A stretch of 64,000 nucleotides of DNA. It comes from Phaeotremella fagi. Its lineage: Eukaryota; Basidiomycota; Tremellomycetes; Tremellales; Phaeotremellaceae. The DNA lies in NCBI GenBank assembly GCA_001599715.1, contig BCHU01000001.1, forward strand, positions 1,473,634-1,537,633, written 5' to 3'. The notes below the pieces were generated by a model that was not told the origin of the DNA, ran no database searches, and saw nothing but the letters and a program-made list of their open reading frames with translations. Position 1 is the first letter of the stretch. Every line of letters starts with the position of its first letter. Both the position numbers and the translations under genes were made by a program. Shown in pieces: positions 50,393 to 62,400 of the stretch.

Positions 50393-50857
50393 TTTGTCTG
50401 ATGTTTTCTTTTGTTTCTCAATGGGATCTGTAGTAGATGATGGTATATTGTAAGCTGAGACAAAGTGGTTATAAAATGTAACTAACTTACCACATCGCAC
50501 TGAGCACCGTGGATCACCTCCACAGAACAAATGATCTCATTAACGCATAATCTCGCCGAAGTTGTTCCGTACCATGTGCGGGCGGTGGCATGTAGCTGAT
50601 CAGACCTAAGCTGGCCTTCGACTCAGACTTGCATGATATGTAATAAGTGTCAAGGAGTGCAAGTCACCTGTTATAACTTTAAGGTAGTGTAGGCTTCTAC
50701 TTAGGATTTTTTGGGTTTTGACAAGGTTCAAGTTGGCCATTTGCGATGAGGTGCTAGTGTATGCAGATTCAAAGGTTGAGGCAGCTTCTTGGGTTTCAGC
50801 TGTTGCATGTATCGCATATCTCATCAGTCTTATACATATTAATCTATCTAACAGTCT
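50393..50857. other. intergenic: maltase promoter and 6PGDH 3' end
   Basis: 465 bases between two minus-strand genes. No open frame with family resemblance. Nothing striking except a GGCATGTAGCTGATC cluster near 50590. Confidence 0.35.
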
Positions 50858-52910
50858 TCATTTCCCCTCAAGTATATCAGTGAAATTGGTATGGTGCACC
50901 CCCTTTTCGTGACCAGGCTTGTCTTCCCCTTTAATATCGTAGTTGTGATGACCAAAGTCTATCAAAAATCAACAAAAGGCCTATCAAGAACACTCACAAT
51001 CCAACTCCATTTCCTCAAAGTTGGTCGGTAAATTCTTCCCGCCAACGGCCTTGAGCCATTCGAGAGTAGCTCCGACAGCGGGTGCGACTGCATCAGTGTC
51101 TAAAGCTATGGAATAGATCTTCTTGATACTAGCGTAACTTTCTGATAGCTGTTTGCCAACGTCTGGAAGGGATTTCAGAAGGTTTTGAGGTTCTGAAGGT
51201 TTGAGAGGTGATAGAAGTGGAAGTAGGAATTCACTGATTGCGTCTGATCACTGTTAGCACCGGTTTTACTGGGATTTTGGACTTACCAGATTGAATTATA
51301 CATCCAGCCCTCCAGATTTTCATGCAGTCCGCCAATTGAACATCCCATTTCTGAGTGATTAGTCGTGATCATAACCAGAACCTACTTCTTGCTTTGAAGC
51401 TTTGGCAATAAGCTAAAACACACAGCGTATCAAAAATTGTACTCCCATTTCAAAAAATCACAACCCACCTCGAGACCCATAACGAAGGCAGCCAAAAAGC
51501 AACCATACGTTGCAGTATGGAAATCTTCCAACAACTCTGACATTTCCTTTTCATCTAGTTTACTATATTTTGAAGATTTAGTAGGTTGGGGGATTGAGAG
51601 GTTGCGAATAACTTCAAGACGTTCAGTCCTGTTTGCTGATATGATACGGAGGTCGTGAGCGGCATTGAAAGATGGAGCTGCTACATGTCGAAGAGCTGTC
51701 TCCTAAAGATGTTGAATAAGCTTTGTTTTTCAATCTAAATGTCCAAACGTACCTCGGCAGACCAAGTTCCTGATCCCTACAAGAAGAAAGATCAACACAG
51801 TATTTGTACAAAAATCCTAAAGAAAACTTACCTCTGAGTAATCAGCATCCTGAGTGACTTTATCTTCAATATCTTCAACAATCCCTTTATCATTTTGGAT
51901 CCCATCACCTTCCTTGAATTTAAGCGCTTTGAAGCCAATACCGATCAAATAATTTCCACGTAAGGGTCCAGATTTATCCCATGACTCGAATATTTCCGAG
52001 ATTCTGTCGTTGTCAAGTCCGATTTGGTGGGCTAACAGACCACGAGCTTCGCAGAGGATTGACATCTGAGCGTGCTCTGATGACTGTGAGATGGGGTAAT
52101 GAGAATTGGAGAAGAACGTACCGATACCATTGTGAATCATCTTCACATCTAAGATATCATATTGAGTCGAGCTCAAAGAAACTCAGATGGATGACTCACA
52201 ATGCCCGGACCCGCCAGGCCCTAGACGTAGTACACAAGGTTCCCCCTCTTTCGTCTTCGCCGCCCAAGTCTCACAAATCGGTTTGATGATCTTCCAAGCT
52301 TCTTCTGAACATCCAGGTGACATCGAGGGACCATGTCGTGCAGCTTGATCTGCGAATTTGTGATTTAGAGCTATTTGAAAATCAGAAATCCCTTGAACTT
52401 ACATCCACCGCTGACACCGCAGCCTACCCATTCGATCCCTTTCTCGCCGGCGATCTTCTGTCGTCTGGCAGTGTTGTTGTAATGTTCATTCCCACCGTCG
52501 ATGATAACATCCCCTTTACTGAGTAGAGGTAGAAGATCATCCATAATTCCATCTACAGGTTTGCCATGAGGTAAACTAAGAATAACAATTCTTGGTTTCT
52601 TATTTTTATCTTGATCGCCTTCCTTACTTTCTGGGAAAGCTGCGACTAATTTCTCTAAAGTTGAAAATCCATGGACTGCAGATTCATCGACTCCATCTTC
52701 GTCTTTAGCTGATTTCATCAGACGTTCGACGGCAGATTTGTCATAATCGTAACATCCGACTTTACTTCCTTTTTCTGCGAACAGTAAAGTCATACCCTTG
52801 GGATTGATTTAGTATTCGCTTCTTGTGAATCGATTTACCTTTCCCATGGAGCCACTTCCTACTATCCCAACTTCAATGTCTTTGACTGAGTCGTTATCAA
52901 TATCTGCCAT
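50858..52910 (-). CDS. 6-phosphogluconate dehydrogenase, decarboxylating (divergent homologue)
   Basis: Minus strand, many exons. NADP-binding start VGIVGSGSMGKGMTLLFA, with GxGSMG in place of the usual GLAVMG. IVILSLPHGKPVDGIMDDLL, GDVIIDGGNEHYNNTARR and VGCGVSGGYQAARHGPSM follow; the family's usual SGGEEGAR is here SGGYQAAR. LRLGPGGSGHYVKMIHNGIE (catalytic Lys and HNG) is intact across a 27-nt exon. The C-terminal half has GTWSAEETALRHVAAPSF, GCIIQSEFLLPLL, LDYFGHHNYDI and HHTNFTDIL, corresponding to the family's YFGAHTYER and FHTNW blocks. The enzyme makes ribulose 5-phosphate and NADPH in the pentose phosphate pathway. The divergence suggests a second, specialised isoform (inference). Confidence 0.83.
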
Positions 52911-53162
52911 CTTGCCTCTAGATCTGAATCTTGGAAGTTGATTTCAATTGAAGTTATGATGTGAGAGGCTTTCTTGTACATCTTCTCCCCCATAGATATA
53001 CACCTCCCATGTCATCTATGACATCAAGATTCCTTTGAACACATCAGCAGTTTCCAAACCAAAAACGTCACCAGAAGTATTTTTATATGCGTGCCTGAAA
53101 TGCAAACACCGGGTCAAAACTTTGTTCATTACCGTAAAGTCGCGAGGCCGAAGGTCCGAGCC

Positions 53163-53248
53163 GTGAGCGACAGCTCACGTGACCGACAGGTCACAACAGT
53201 GCGACAGCACTGCCACAATGCGACAGCATTGTAATCCCGACAGGGATT
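53163..53248. repeat. array of five hairpins with invariant loop CGACAG
   Basis: Five perfect inverted repeats in 86 bases: GTGAG-CGACAG-CTCAC (53163-53178), GTGAC-CGACAG-GTCAC (53179-53194), CAGTG-CGACAG-CACTG (53197-53212), ACAATG-CGACAG-CATTGT (53215-53232) and AATCC-CGACAG-GGATT (53233-53248). The linkers are 0, 2, 2 and 0 bases. The loops are identical and in the same orientation, while the stems are all different yet pair fully. Loop spacing is 16, 18, 19 and 17 bases. The pattern is directly visible; the function is unknown. Confidence 0.95.
53175..53182. promoter_or_regulatory. E-box TCACGTGA at the junction of hairpins 1 and 2
   Basis: The right stem of the first hairpin and left stem of the second abut to form TCACGTGA, the core bound by Cbf1-type bHLH factors, which in yeast control sulfur genes. 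It lies about 495 bases upstream of the sulfite pump. This may be chance. Confidence 0.35.
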
Positions 53249-53265
53249 TCATAACGCCTAAAACC

Positions 53266-53362
53266 GGAGTATGGTATCCCCTTCAGTTTTTCGAAAGTCG
53301 ATTAAAGTTCAGGAGTATGGTCATTTAAGGTTCAGGAGTATGGTGTCCAGCGACCATACTCT
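53266..53362. repeat. GGAGTATGGT direct repeats ending in an inverted copy
   Basis: Copies at 53266-53275, 53312-53321 and 53335-53344; the last two share the longer unit A-A-[AG]-GTTCAGGAGTATGGT. The inverted copy ACCATACTCT is at 53353-53362, so the third copy can form a 9-bp stem (53336-53344 with 53353-53361) over an 8-base loop. Confidence 0.85.
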
Positions 53363-53676
53363 AATCAAACTCTTACGTAATCTGATCTTCACCGGTTAAA
53401 AGTATTCGGAATTCCAGATGTTGTGACAGGAGTGAATTTACTTTTGAATCCGAATATTTGAACAACTTCCTAATAATCATCTCGTTCTATCCGGAAACAG
53501 CACGCGATGTTCGAGTCGTAAACTACGAATACCTTTCGACAAGAAAATTTCTCTAAAACATCAAATAGATGATGGTTTTTATGACAATCTACTTTCATGG
53601 CCTTGCCACTCGAACTCGAAATATCACCTGACATTCTATAGCCCAAGTATAACTTTTCTAACGCATCTATATCGAC

Positions 53677-55099
53677 ATGGACGATATTCAACACGATCGT
53701 TTGTTTCCAGGAGTGAACGGTTCGATGGCAGAGTCTCAACCTTCAACCTCGAGTCTTCATCCTAGCTCGATCCTGGCATCCGAAAGTCCAATCAATAATC
53801 CACCTTTACCTGTCTGCAAACCTCCTTCTAAAACTATCAGTCAAAGAGTCGAACATGCCGTACTCAACTTACCCCCCTCCTTCTTCTCTCTCAACATGGG
53901 TACCGGAATAGCTTCCATTCTATTATACAATCTACCTTACAATGGTGTCTGGTTACAACGACTGGGTATCGTCATTTTCGTGTTGAACGTTCTTCTTTTC
54001 GTTCTGCTATCAATAGCCAATGTTATACGGTATACCCGTTGGAAGGGTGTTTTCATGAGTGTGCGAAATCATTTGGTATCAAGTTTATTCTGGGGTTGTT
54101 TACCTATGGGTCTTTCAACTATCATTGTGAGTTTGAAAAGAACGTGAACAGTTCTGATACAGTATCCAGAATATGATCGTGTTTGTTTGTGTTCCAGCTT
54201 GGGGTTTGAATTGGGCTCATCTAGCTCTCGGTCTTTGGTGGATTGATGTTATAATATCCCTCTTGGTGAATCTGGGAACGGTTTTCATCATGTTCGTTTA
54301 TCATGTTCATACTCCCGAATCACTCTCTTCCGCCTGGCTTCTCCCCGTCGTCTCGTCAGTGGTCGCCGCTTCTACGGGGGGTATCGTTGCAGAAGGACTT
54401 TTACCATATGATCCTCGTTTGGCACGTTCGACGGTTATCGTCGCATATGTCATCTGGGGAACGGGTGTTCCGTTAGCCATGTTCATCACTACACTCTGGA
54501 TACATAGAACAGCTATCACCGGTCTTCCGCCAGTTGGAGCTTTACCAAGTGTCTTCATACCGGTCGGTCCATGTGGTCAAGCTTCATTTGGAATTGTCGT
54601 TCTAGGAAGATTAGTAAGGGATCTGGCTTATGATCATGGTGTTGGCTTTTCAATTTCAGTCCCTAATTCAAATTCGAATTCAATAGTGGTGATCGCAGAA
54701 GCCATTTATGCAGGCGCATTGATCACTGGTCTTGTTCTTTGGGGATTAGGTTTTGTTTGGTACATCATAGCTACAGCTATCACCATTCACCACATATGCA
54801 GTGATATCAATTTCATCAAACCCAAATCAGTCAACATCGGTTGGACAGCCTATACTTTCCCAATTGGAGTTTTCGCATCGGGAGCCACTATCCTCGCTAA
54901 TGAACTCGATTCACCGGCGTTCAAGGTTATAGGAACTTTCCTCTCAGTACAGGTGGTACTGAGTTGGCTTTACGTTTTTCTCGTAGTTTTGTGGAGGTCT
55001 TGGGATGGTTCAATCTTTGTTGCACCAGAATTGGCGTCTTTTTCAAATGGTCCTGCATTACGCTGGGCAAAGAAACTTGATGAAAAGGGACAGGTGTAG
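53677..55099 (+). CDS. SSU1: sulfite efflux pump, SSU1-like (TDT family)
   Basis: Two exons: a 5' exon to 54126 and a second exon from about 54173. After a 60-residue polar N-terminus comes VLNLPPSFFSLNMGTGIASILL, the family's hallmark start of the first membrane segment, followed by about ten hydrophobic segments: LGIVIFVLNVLLFVLL, SSLFWGCLPMGLSTII, LALGLWWIDVIISLLVNLGT, SAWLLPVVSSVVAAST, VAYVIWGTGVPLAMFITTLW, VFIPVGPCGQASFGIVVLG, GWTAYTFPIGVFASGATILA and VVLSWLYVFLVVLWRSWDG. Ssu1 exports sulfite and protects from its toxicity in sulfur-amino-acid catabolism. The protein could instead move malate, as other TDT members do, but the MGTG and PVGPCGQ motifs favour SSU1. The gene sits downstream of the hairpin array. 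Confidence 0.88.
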
Positions 55100-55213
55100 G
55101 TAGTCTGGTTGAGATCTGATGATCAGAGCATATACCCATTGCATTACAACTATACCATCTCTATTCTATACTGTATGTAAATCTATGAACATGGTGCGAC
55201 ACATATACCCTTT

Positions 55214-56042
55214 CTAGCACAGTTTAGCCGTGAACTTCACAGCGTCAAACGGAGGATAACCAGTTGAAGGATCCGTAGGCCTGACATAACGATAGACTTC
55301 TTGAAACCCAAATTTCCTGAGTACATGATGAGACTTTTCGTTAGAAGCTTTCGAGCCCTGTGGCATCCATAAGCCCCCATCACTCATAAGTAAGACTCGA
55401 CGTACCGCTGATAACTGATTCAATCCCATGTCTGGAATGAGAAATCCATGAATCAAGGTTTTGACAACAGCTTGAATCCAACCCTGACCAGAGTAAGATG
55501 ACAGCAGACCATATCCAAGGTCCCATGTCTTATTGGCGTGCTCATATTGCGTAAGAGTGAACGGAGTAACCTCTCGATCGGATAATGTAACGTTGACATA
55601 GCCTTCAAAGTATTCAGCACAAGAAACAAAGCAGGAAAAAAGGGAATAATACCTATCGCCTGACCAGATTCTAACCGTATCACATCGAACGGACATCCAT
55701 CTAATGGTTTCTCGCCGTTTCTCAGCTTTGCCAAGAAAGGAGCAGCTTTTTCTAATTTCGTGGTAACAGCTTTTTTTGCAGCTTCAATCGTATAACTATT
55801 TTCGTCAGTTGTTGAGATCTACAATGTAAATTTACGGGACTGGACCTCTAAAATTCTGAACAGCTATAGGAGGATCACTGTATATTTGTAGCTTATCTCC
55901 CATCAGTCTATTACCTCCAGCTGAGATGATAACTCACCCAAGCGTCTACGTCATCCTGTCTTATTGGTGTGATTCGAATTGAATCGTTCACTCGAAGAAA
56001 CGGTTCGTTGGATACATTCCATTCAATAGATGAGGCTGACAT
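55214..56042 (-). CDS. GNAT-family N-acetyltransferase
   Basis: Minus strand, about four exons. MSASSIEWNVSNEPFLRVND and SIRITPIRQDDVDAW open the GNAT fold. CPFDVIRLESGQAIG-GYVNVTLSDRE supplies the beta4 strand, DLGYGLLSSYSGQGWIQAVV corresponds to the beta4/alpha3 (acetyl-CoA) region with an imperfect Q/RxxGxG/A motif (SGQGW), and LSAGSKASNEKSHHVLRKFGF is the typical alpha4 N-x-x-S-xxVLxKxGF end. It resembles the RimJ/RimL type that acts on protein N-termini or small amines. The acceptor is unknown. Convergent with the sulfite pump, 114 bases between the stops. Confidence 0.8.
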
Positions 56043-56483
56043 CGCTTAAGTATGCATGTGATATGCATGTGATTGTGCTGTTCACAATTAAGGATGAGCA
56101 ACACTGACGTATCATGCTTTTCCACAGACATTCAGGCACCGAGCAGGATTTCTGGAATCAAGTTCTAGATGCAAAACATCCCTATCAGGTAAATTGTAGA
56201 ACTGAGACTTCTTCACATCAATTTACTTATTCTTGCATTCTTCACTTCTCACGTCGAATAGATTTGGACATTACCGAGTGTCGTTTCAATTTAACAGGAC
56301 TTCAGTATCATAAACATAAACAAGAGTCGTGATCGAAGGGTTTGCATCTAGGCCATTGGCAAATAAAATTCAAGGTGGAGCTTGTTGGAGATATATCCAT
56401 TTGACATCAATACTTTGATTCCAAACTCGACTTTCATATCAACTCAAAGAGGGATAGACAGATTGATTGATCACAATTCGATA
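56043..56483. other. divergent promoter of the GNAT gene and the hybrid histidine kinase
   Basis: 441 bases with a short TATGCATGTGA tandem repeat (56052-56072) next to the GNAT start. Open frames on the plus strand upstream of 56484 are short; one joins the kinase frame but has only non-ATG starts, so I begin the kinase at 56484. Confidence 0.4.
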
Positions 56484-59400
56484 ATGCTACCTCTACCGAC
56501 TATCGAAACTTTCACTCAGCATGGACTAACAGACGTCGAATTAGATGAACCTTTACCTTCCACTTCTTATATTGGATCACAGTCTTCTCTATCTATATCC
56601 GAATATGGGTTGATATCTGGAACGGCAAAACTAATACCTACCGACTTGTATCCTCTGACGATTGAGAACTCGAGTTATGAAGATGATCGACGTGTATCTT
56701 TCTGGTAAGTGATGATAAATGATTTTGCGATCATACAGAAACATTAATGCTGATATCTGTTCCAATAGTCTGTGTAACTCTGACAATATGTCTAGTAAGT
56801 CTTTGTATATGAAACTCCCGTTGACATTAGCTTTATCCCGATTCCGTCGTCAAGCTCAATTCACCGCTTTGGACGTTTATGAACCATGGTCATCACGACG
56901 ATCAAGCACCAGTCGTCCTTCAGATTCACAGTCAATGTCTCAATTAAATTCCAGACCAATGACGAGAGTCAACTCAACTACCAGCTCAATACAGCCTGAA
57001 GGACCTCGATTCACATCTGCGGAAAATTTTATTGCTTGGTGGGAAGATGAATATGGTTATTGGCTTGTGACGGAATCCAAAACTAAATCCAATGTTCAAT
57101 TACCAGAATATTGGACTAGTACTTTAGGAGAATTGAATCCAATTATGGATCTTGATTCTGGGTTTGAAGGTTTGGATTTGGGGACGAGAATGATTAGGCA
57201 TCAGACAGACCTAAGCAAGTATGGCGACGCTTGTGATATTCTTCTACTGGTTGTTGATTGTTTGATCGTGAGTTCATATTTGGCTTGAACGGCTTCTGAT
57301 CAATTAGGCTTTGAACAATAAAGGTCTTCAGCTGGCAACTTGTCGTCCTTCGACATTTACTGTTCATCGTGAACCCAAACCTCAAGTTCTACTTTCACGA
57401 TACAATGATGTTGTACCTTCGAATGGTTTCACTCGACCAGAACAAGCCTTTTTCCTTTCTTCGTTATTCACCCAAGATCCTGTGGAATCAATAACCAGTC
57501 AACTCTCTGATTCGTATACTCGAAGAAACCTTCGGTATCTAGCGCCAGAAACCGTGACATCTCGGAGAGCTTCACCTGTGGGCGACATTTACAGTTTCGG
57601 TGTCCTTGCGTATGAGATGATCACTTCCTCGACTATCGACGGTGGACCAGAATCGCCTACAGGAGAAGATGTAGACCTTTTAACGGATATTCAACGTCAT
57701 GTCACGGCGGAACTCACTTCGCCTAACCAGTATCTCAAAAGAATGGCTGATCTTGGTGCATATCGACCTACACTTCCACCATCTCAACTATCAGATATTG
57801 TCATGTTATGTTTGTCAAGGGATGTAGACACCCGATACAGCTCACTCCAATCTTTGGCCTACGATCTCAGAAAACTCTCTCAAATATGTAAAGTCGGGGG
57901 AGATTTGACGAAATTCAACGTCGGTGAAGTGGATCGAATGTCTAGATTCCGCTTACCTTCTCGACCAATCGATCGTAATCGCGAGTTGGAGGTGTTGACA
58001 GAAACTTTTAACACAATGTCAAGCACATCAACTTCACCCCTACCCACTCATACCGTTAATTTATGGGGTTTGAGTGGAAGTGGTAAATCTCGTCTGGTGG
58101 AGAGTTGGGTCAGTGATATGGAGAACGACGAGAGTAGTCCATGTTTAGTGGGGCAAGGTAAACTTGACGAACATATTGATAAACCTTTATCATCGTTTGT
58201 TCAAATTTTCCAGTCCTTACTTGATCGAATATATACCGATCCAAAGGAAGACCCTAAGAAATGGAACACCTTGATCAGAGAGACTCTTGGTAATCAATTT
58301 TCTATCTTTCTGTCCCTGCTCTCTGTCGAGTTTAGGCGGATCGTATCCGGCGGGGTTAAAGCAGAACCGGTGGAAGCGATCGATGTAAGTCAGACTTTCA
58401 GAGTATTACTAACGTGCAGTGGGACAATTTCTTGGCCGCTTTCAGATCGTAAGTTTCAATGCTTGAGTATGGCTAACTCTGCAGATGGTCGAAAAAGTTT
58501 CTTCAGTTGTTTGCTACACCTCACCGACCTCTGATCCTCATCGTGGATGATATCCAATGGCTGGCAAAGGATGAGTTGACAATGTAAGTACGAGCTTTTA
58601 CGAGAACTTACAACCCAGATGGCGACATTTACTGGATGGACCCAACCCTATCACCCATACCATGATCATCTCACTGTACCGAATTGAAACTGAAGCCATG
58701 GGTGGACCATCCACTTCGTCTTTACTCTCTGCTCGGACCAGAAATATACATATCGATCGGCTCACAGAAGAGGGTGTACGCTTATTCATCAGCACTTGTC
58801 TCAACGGTCGAGCAGATCATGGAGGTACAGGATTAGCCAGTTTCTTGTTCAGTCAGACCGAAGGAAGTCCGTTGTATTTGAGAACGTTGATGACGACTTT
58901 GGTACGTACTTTGTTGGAATCCTAGCTGATCGAAACAGATCAAGGATCGTGTCGTATACTTTGATTTTACAATCCTTTCATGGTGGTTCGATATGACCGC
59001 ATTACAGCGTCACCTGGCTGCAGAAGGCGTGGACGAATATCTCGACAGACTTTTGTCTTTTTTGCCCGCAGACGCAAAAAAGCTTCTAGGGGTGAGGAAT
59101 TTCAATCATGAATTAACGCTGATGACAGATTTTATCATGCTTGCCATCGAGCGGCTTTGATATAGGCCTGCTATCAGAGATCGTGGAGATTCCCCGGACG
59201 GAAGTGGATCTATTACTCAACACCATTCTTGTAAATACAGGCATAATCTTCATCATTGCTCAAAAGAATGTCAGATTCGCTCATGATCGTCAAAGAGTAG
59301 GTTTATGATCAATTCATTGCTGATCCATAGACTGCCGCCTATCGTTTACTATCTTCTAAAGAAGCTGCCGCAACTCACTTACGTGTATCATTGTTCCTTC

Positions 59401-62400
59401 GTCGTCCTGGTCTCTTGGATGATTACATATTCGACGCAGCTGATCACGCATTGGCGGCTCATGATGCTGGAGTTTCGCAGGAGAACGACGATGATCTGGT
59501 CAGATTATTGTTACATGCAGCTTCACGAGCAGCTTTGTCGGCTGGTTTCACTGGTGCCAAACGATTTTTAGACGCTTCAAACAGTACGTGAAGACGGACA
59601 ACACGTTGCTTACCTTTGTAGGATTAATCAACGCCAGTGGTGGGAGTAAGCTTTGGTACTCTAAACACCCCAAACTGTACTTCCGCTTCGTGACCTTGCT
59701 AGCGGAAGTTTTTGGTGTTCTCAAAGAGCACGAAATGGCTTTCAAAACTGTGAGCACAGTCGGTTGATCCTCACCTGATTTCTAGCTCGATGATCTAGCA
59801 GCGATCTGTCAAACACCAGCAGAGGAGATTAGGGTCGCCACGCTGGTCATTCGACAGCTGATCACTGCAAATCGCATTGGCGAAGTATCTGATGTTACGA
59901 TAAAAATTCTTACTCGTATGGGGTACGATCCGTGGAACCCAACTGCCATCTCTTTGTGGGAACCTCAATCACCAGAAGATGTCTATGAATTGGGACAATT
60001 GTTTCATCAGACGAGACCAGAAACATCACATGACGAGATCGGCCCTTTAATCATGAGCATGCTAGGTGAGTCTTACTCCTGAATTGAAATTGACATTTTC
60101 AGCTTTTGCCGGACCCACGATCTATGTCACAGATCCAGCCAGACGCAAAGCGATCTACGATTTGGGTATGGCTCTTGTTGCTGCTGACACTCGGGTCTTC
60201 GAAGCCACACCTTACATGTTGACTGTTTACGCCTTGACGATTGCAGATATACCAATCAAACAGGCGTTGAATATGATAGCTAGGCAACAAGCTCTAGCTC
60301 GTCCAGCTTCCTTTCTTTCATCCTCAACAGTTTGTGCTGCAGCAGGCCAAGTTCATGTGAGTCGCCGCAAATTACTCGAAACTAATATGCAGTGCTGGAT
60401 ACCTTTGGGGGAAGTTGGCGAAGAAAACGAAGTGGCCTTCGAATTCAATTTGGGTACAGGTAATTACGAATTGACAGTTTGTGAGTGCAACAATCACAGA
60501 ATGGTATTGACGTTCAGACCTGTTCATGATTGATTTGGGCTGTCGTGTGTTTTCGGAAAAACCCATCGACCTTGACCTCCTGGCACGCCGCTACGAGTTC
60601 CTTCGATCAAGTCTTTCGGCACCTCAACGCTTTGCTATTCACGCCCCTTTGCAACTGGCGGAGAACATGATATCACTTCCTGAAACGGGTGATCCTTGGG
60701 ATCTCCATGGATCTCTTTTGACCAAGGTCGAATCAGACTCTGTACAGGGAGTACCTATGTTGCTCGCTCTTGGCCAAACATTGTCTTTACGTTTAGCAAT
60801 ATTCTACGACGCCCCGCGGGAAACTATCGATAGTCTTCTTTCAGCTGGTCAAGCCAATATTGAAGCAGCCTCTGGACTGGTGTATGGTGTCGAATGGTCT
60901 TTCCTCAGTCTTCTTTGCGCTGTCCGTAGAGGAGACAAAGATTGGCAGGATTCGGCGGCGTACAACGATCTTCATCTACACCGTAGAAGTGAGTTTAATA
61001 TGATGATAAGAATTGATGGGTTTTAGCTTTGGACTTTGGTTTGAGATTGGAAATGCTGCATCTGATAGATCAAGTTGGAGTCAACCCTTTGGCATCACTT
61101 GATAAAGTCGAAAAGATGCTTACACAACTGATTGAAAGTGGTCAACATCCCTTGGCTGGATTGTTAGCATATATCACATCTCAGTATATACTTCAATCCA
61201 CCAACATCCTGAATATCGCCACCGGCTACATTCGCACTGCATTTGTTGCTTATCGAAATGCAGGGATGATAGGCTTATGTCGAATGCTGAAGGATAAATA
61301 TCCCGGTATCTGCCCAGCGGTACCTTCAACTCCAAGACTGCCCTCCAAAGCTCTCAAGTTAGATGTCTTACCCTCACCACCTGAGTTGGTTCGATCCCAT
61401 GTGTCAACATCGACTGATGCATCAAAGTCAATGTCGTCCAGGACAGGATCGTCAATCGAGCGGACTACAGAGCAATCAATTTCTTCACAGGAGGATCATC
61501 TGGACACGCTAGCGTAAGTTTTTCTCGTGGTTTATGGCTAATGAGCAGCGTTATGCGATCTTCACTAGCTTTAGCAGGAGAAAAAGATCCATTGATCTTA
61601 CTTTCGACTCTTCTTCGCATTTTGTGTCAATATGTGCGGGCTGATTATGCGGCCATCGCTTTGTTCGATGATAGTGACCAATCAACACTTCGCTTACTTG
61701 CTGCTGGACCTTATGGTCGGATTCAACCCTATGACCTGTCGATGAACGATGAAGCTTGTCATGGAGTTTGTCCTGCCTCATACATGTTGCATGTCGCACG
61801 GACTGGAAAAGTGAGTTCCAAAAAATTGCTTAGACTGACGTCAGCCTATCACCACATCGATACTGTCTCGTGTCCGCTCTGATTCGTTCTACGCCGGTCG
61901 TAACCCACGCACCCTTCTCTGTCTACCAATCTTGAATCAAGGAGTTCAAACAGGTGTCATAACGTTGTCGTCATCGACAAGTATCAGTTCTCAAGCTCAT
62001 TCAGTGAATGCCAAGGAAGTCATTTCGACATTGTCTACCTTTGCCACGATTATTATCACCAATCACAGATTTACGAGGAGACTGAAGGCTGAAGTGGAAC
62101 AAAGAACTAAAGAGCTGAGTAATGCTTTGCAAGCGAAAACGGTGTTCTTGTCGCAATGTAGTCACGAACTGAGAAGTCCCTTATCGGCAGTCCTGGTGAG
62201 TAGCATTTACCTGATAAGTGGTTTTATTACTAACTCGCTGCAAGGGTTTGGCAGCTGTACTTGAAGCAAGTCCAGGTTTGACCGCAGTACAGCGAGAGCA
62301 TTTGAGGACTATCTCTTCAAGTGGAGAGGATCTTTTGGGATTGATAAACAACATTTTGGATCATTCTCGTCTGGAAAGTCATCAAGTCACACTGGAAAGG

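Larger units (their letters stand above)
52911..53676. other. divergent promoter region carrying hairpin and direct-repeat arrays
   Basis: 766 bases between the 6PGDH homologue (minus) and the sulfite pump (plus). From left to right: AT-rich 6PGDH promoter, a GC-rich segment with CGAG/CGAAG repeats (53141-53160), five tandem hairpins with loop CGACAG (53163-53248), GGAGTATGGT repeats (53266-53362), then AT-rich sequence to the pump start. A 54-residue open frame on the minus strand (53632 to 53470) has no recognisable content. Confidence 0.7.

Noticed and set aside
53163..53248. CRISPR-like or tRNA-like reading of the hairpin array
   Set aside because: Only the 6-base loop repeats; there are no long direct repeats with unique spacers, no clover-leaf and the host is eukaryotic.
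53470..53632. 54-residue open frame on the minus strand in the SSU1 promoter
   Set aside because: No family resemblance, single short frame, antisense to the presumed 5' UTR of the pump gene.
55453..55734. Apparent frameshift in the GNAT gene
   Set aside because: A normal intron beginning GTATTATTCC joins the two frames, so the gene is intact.
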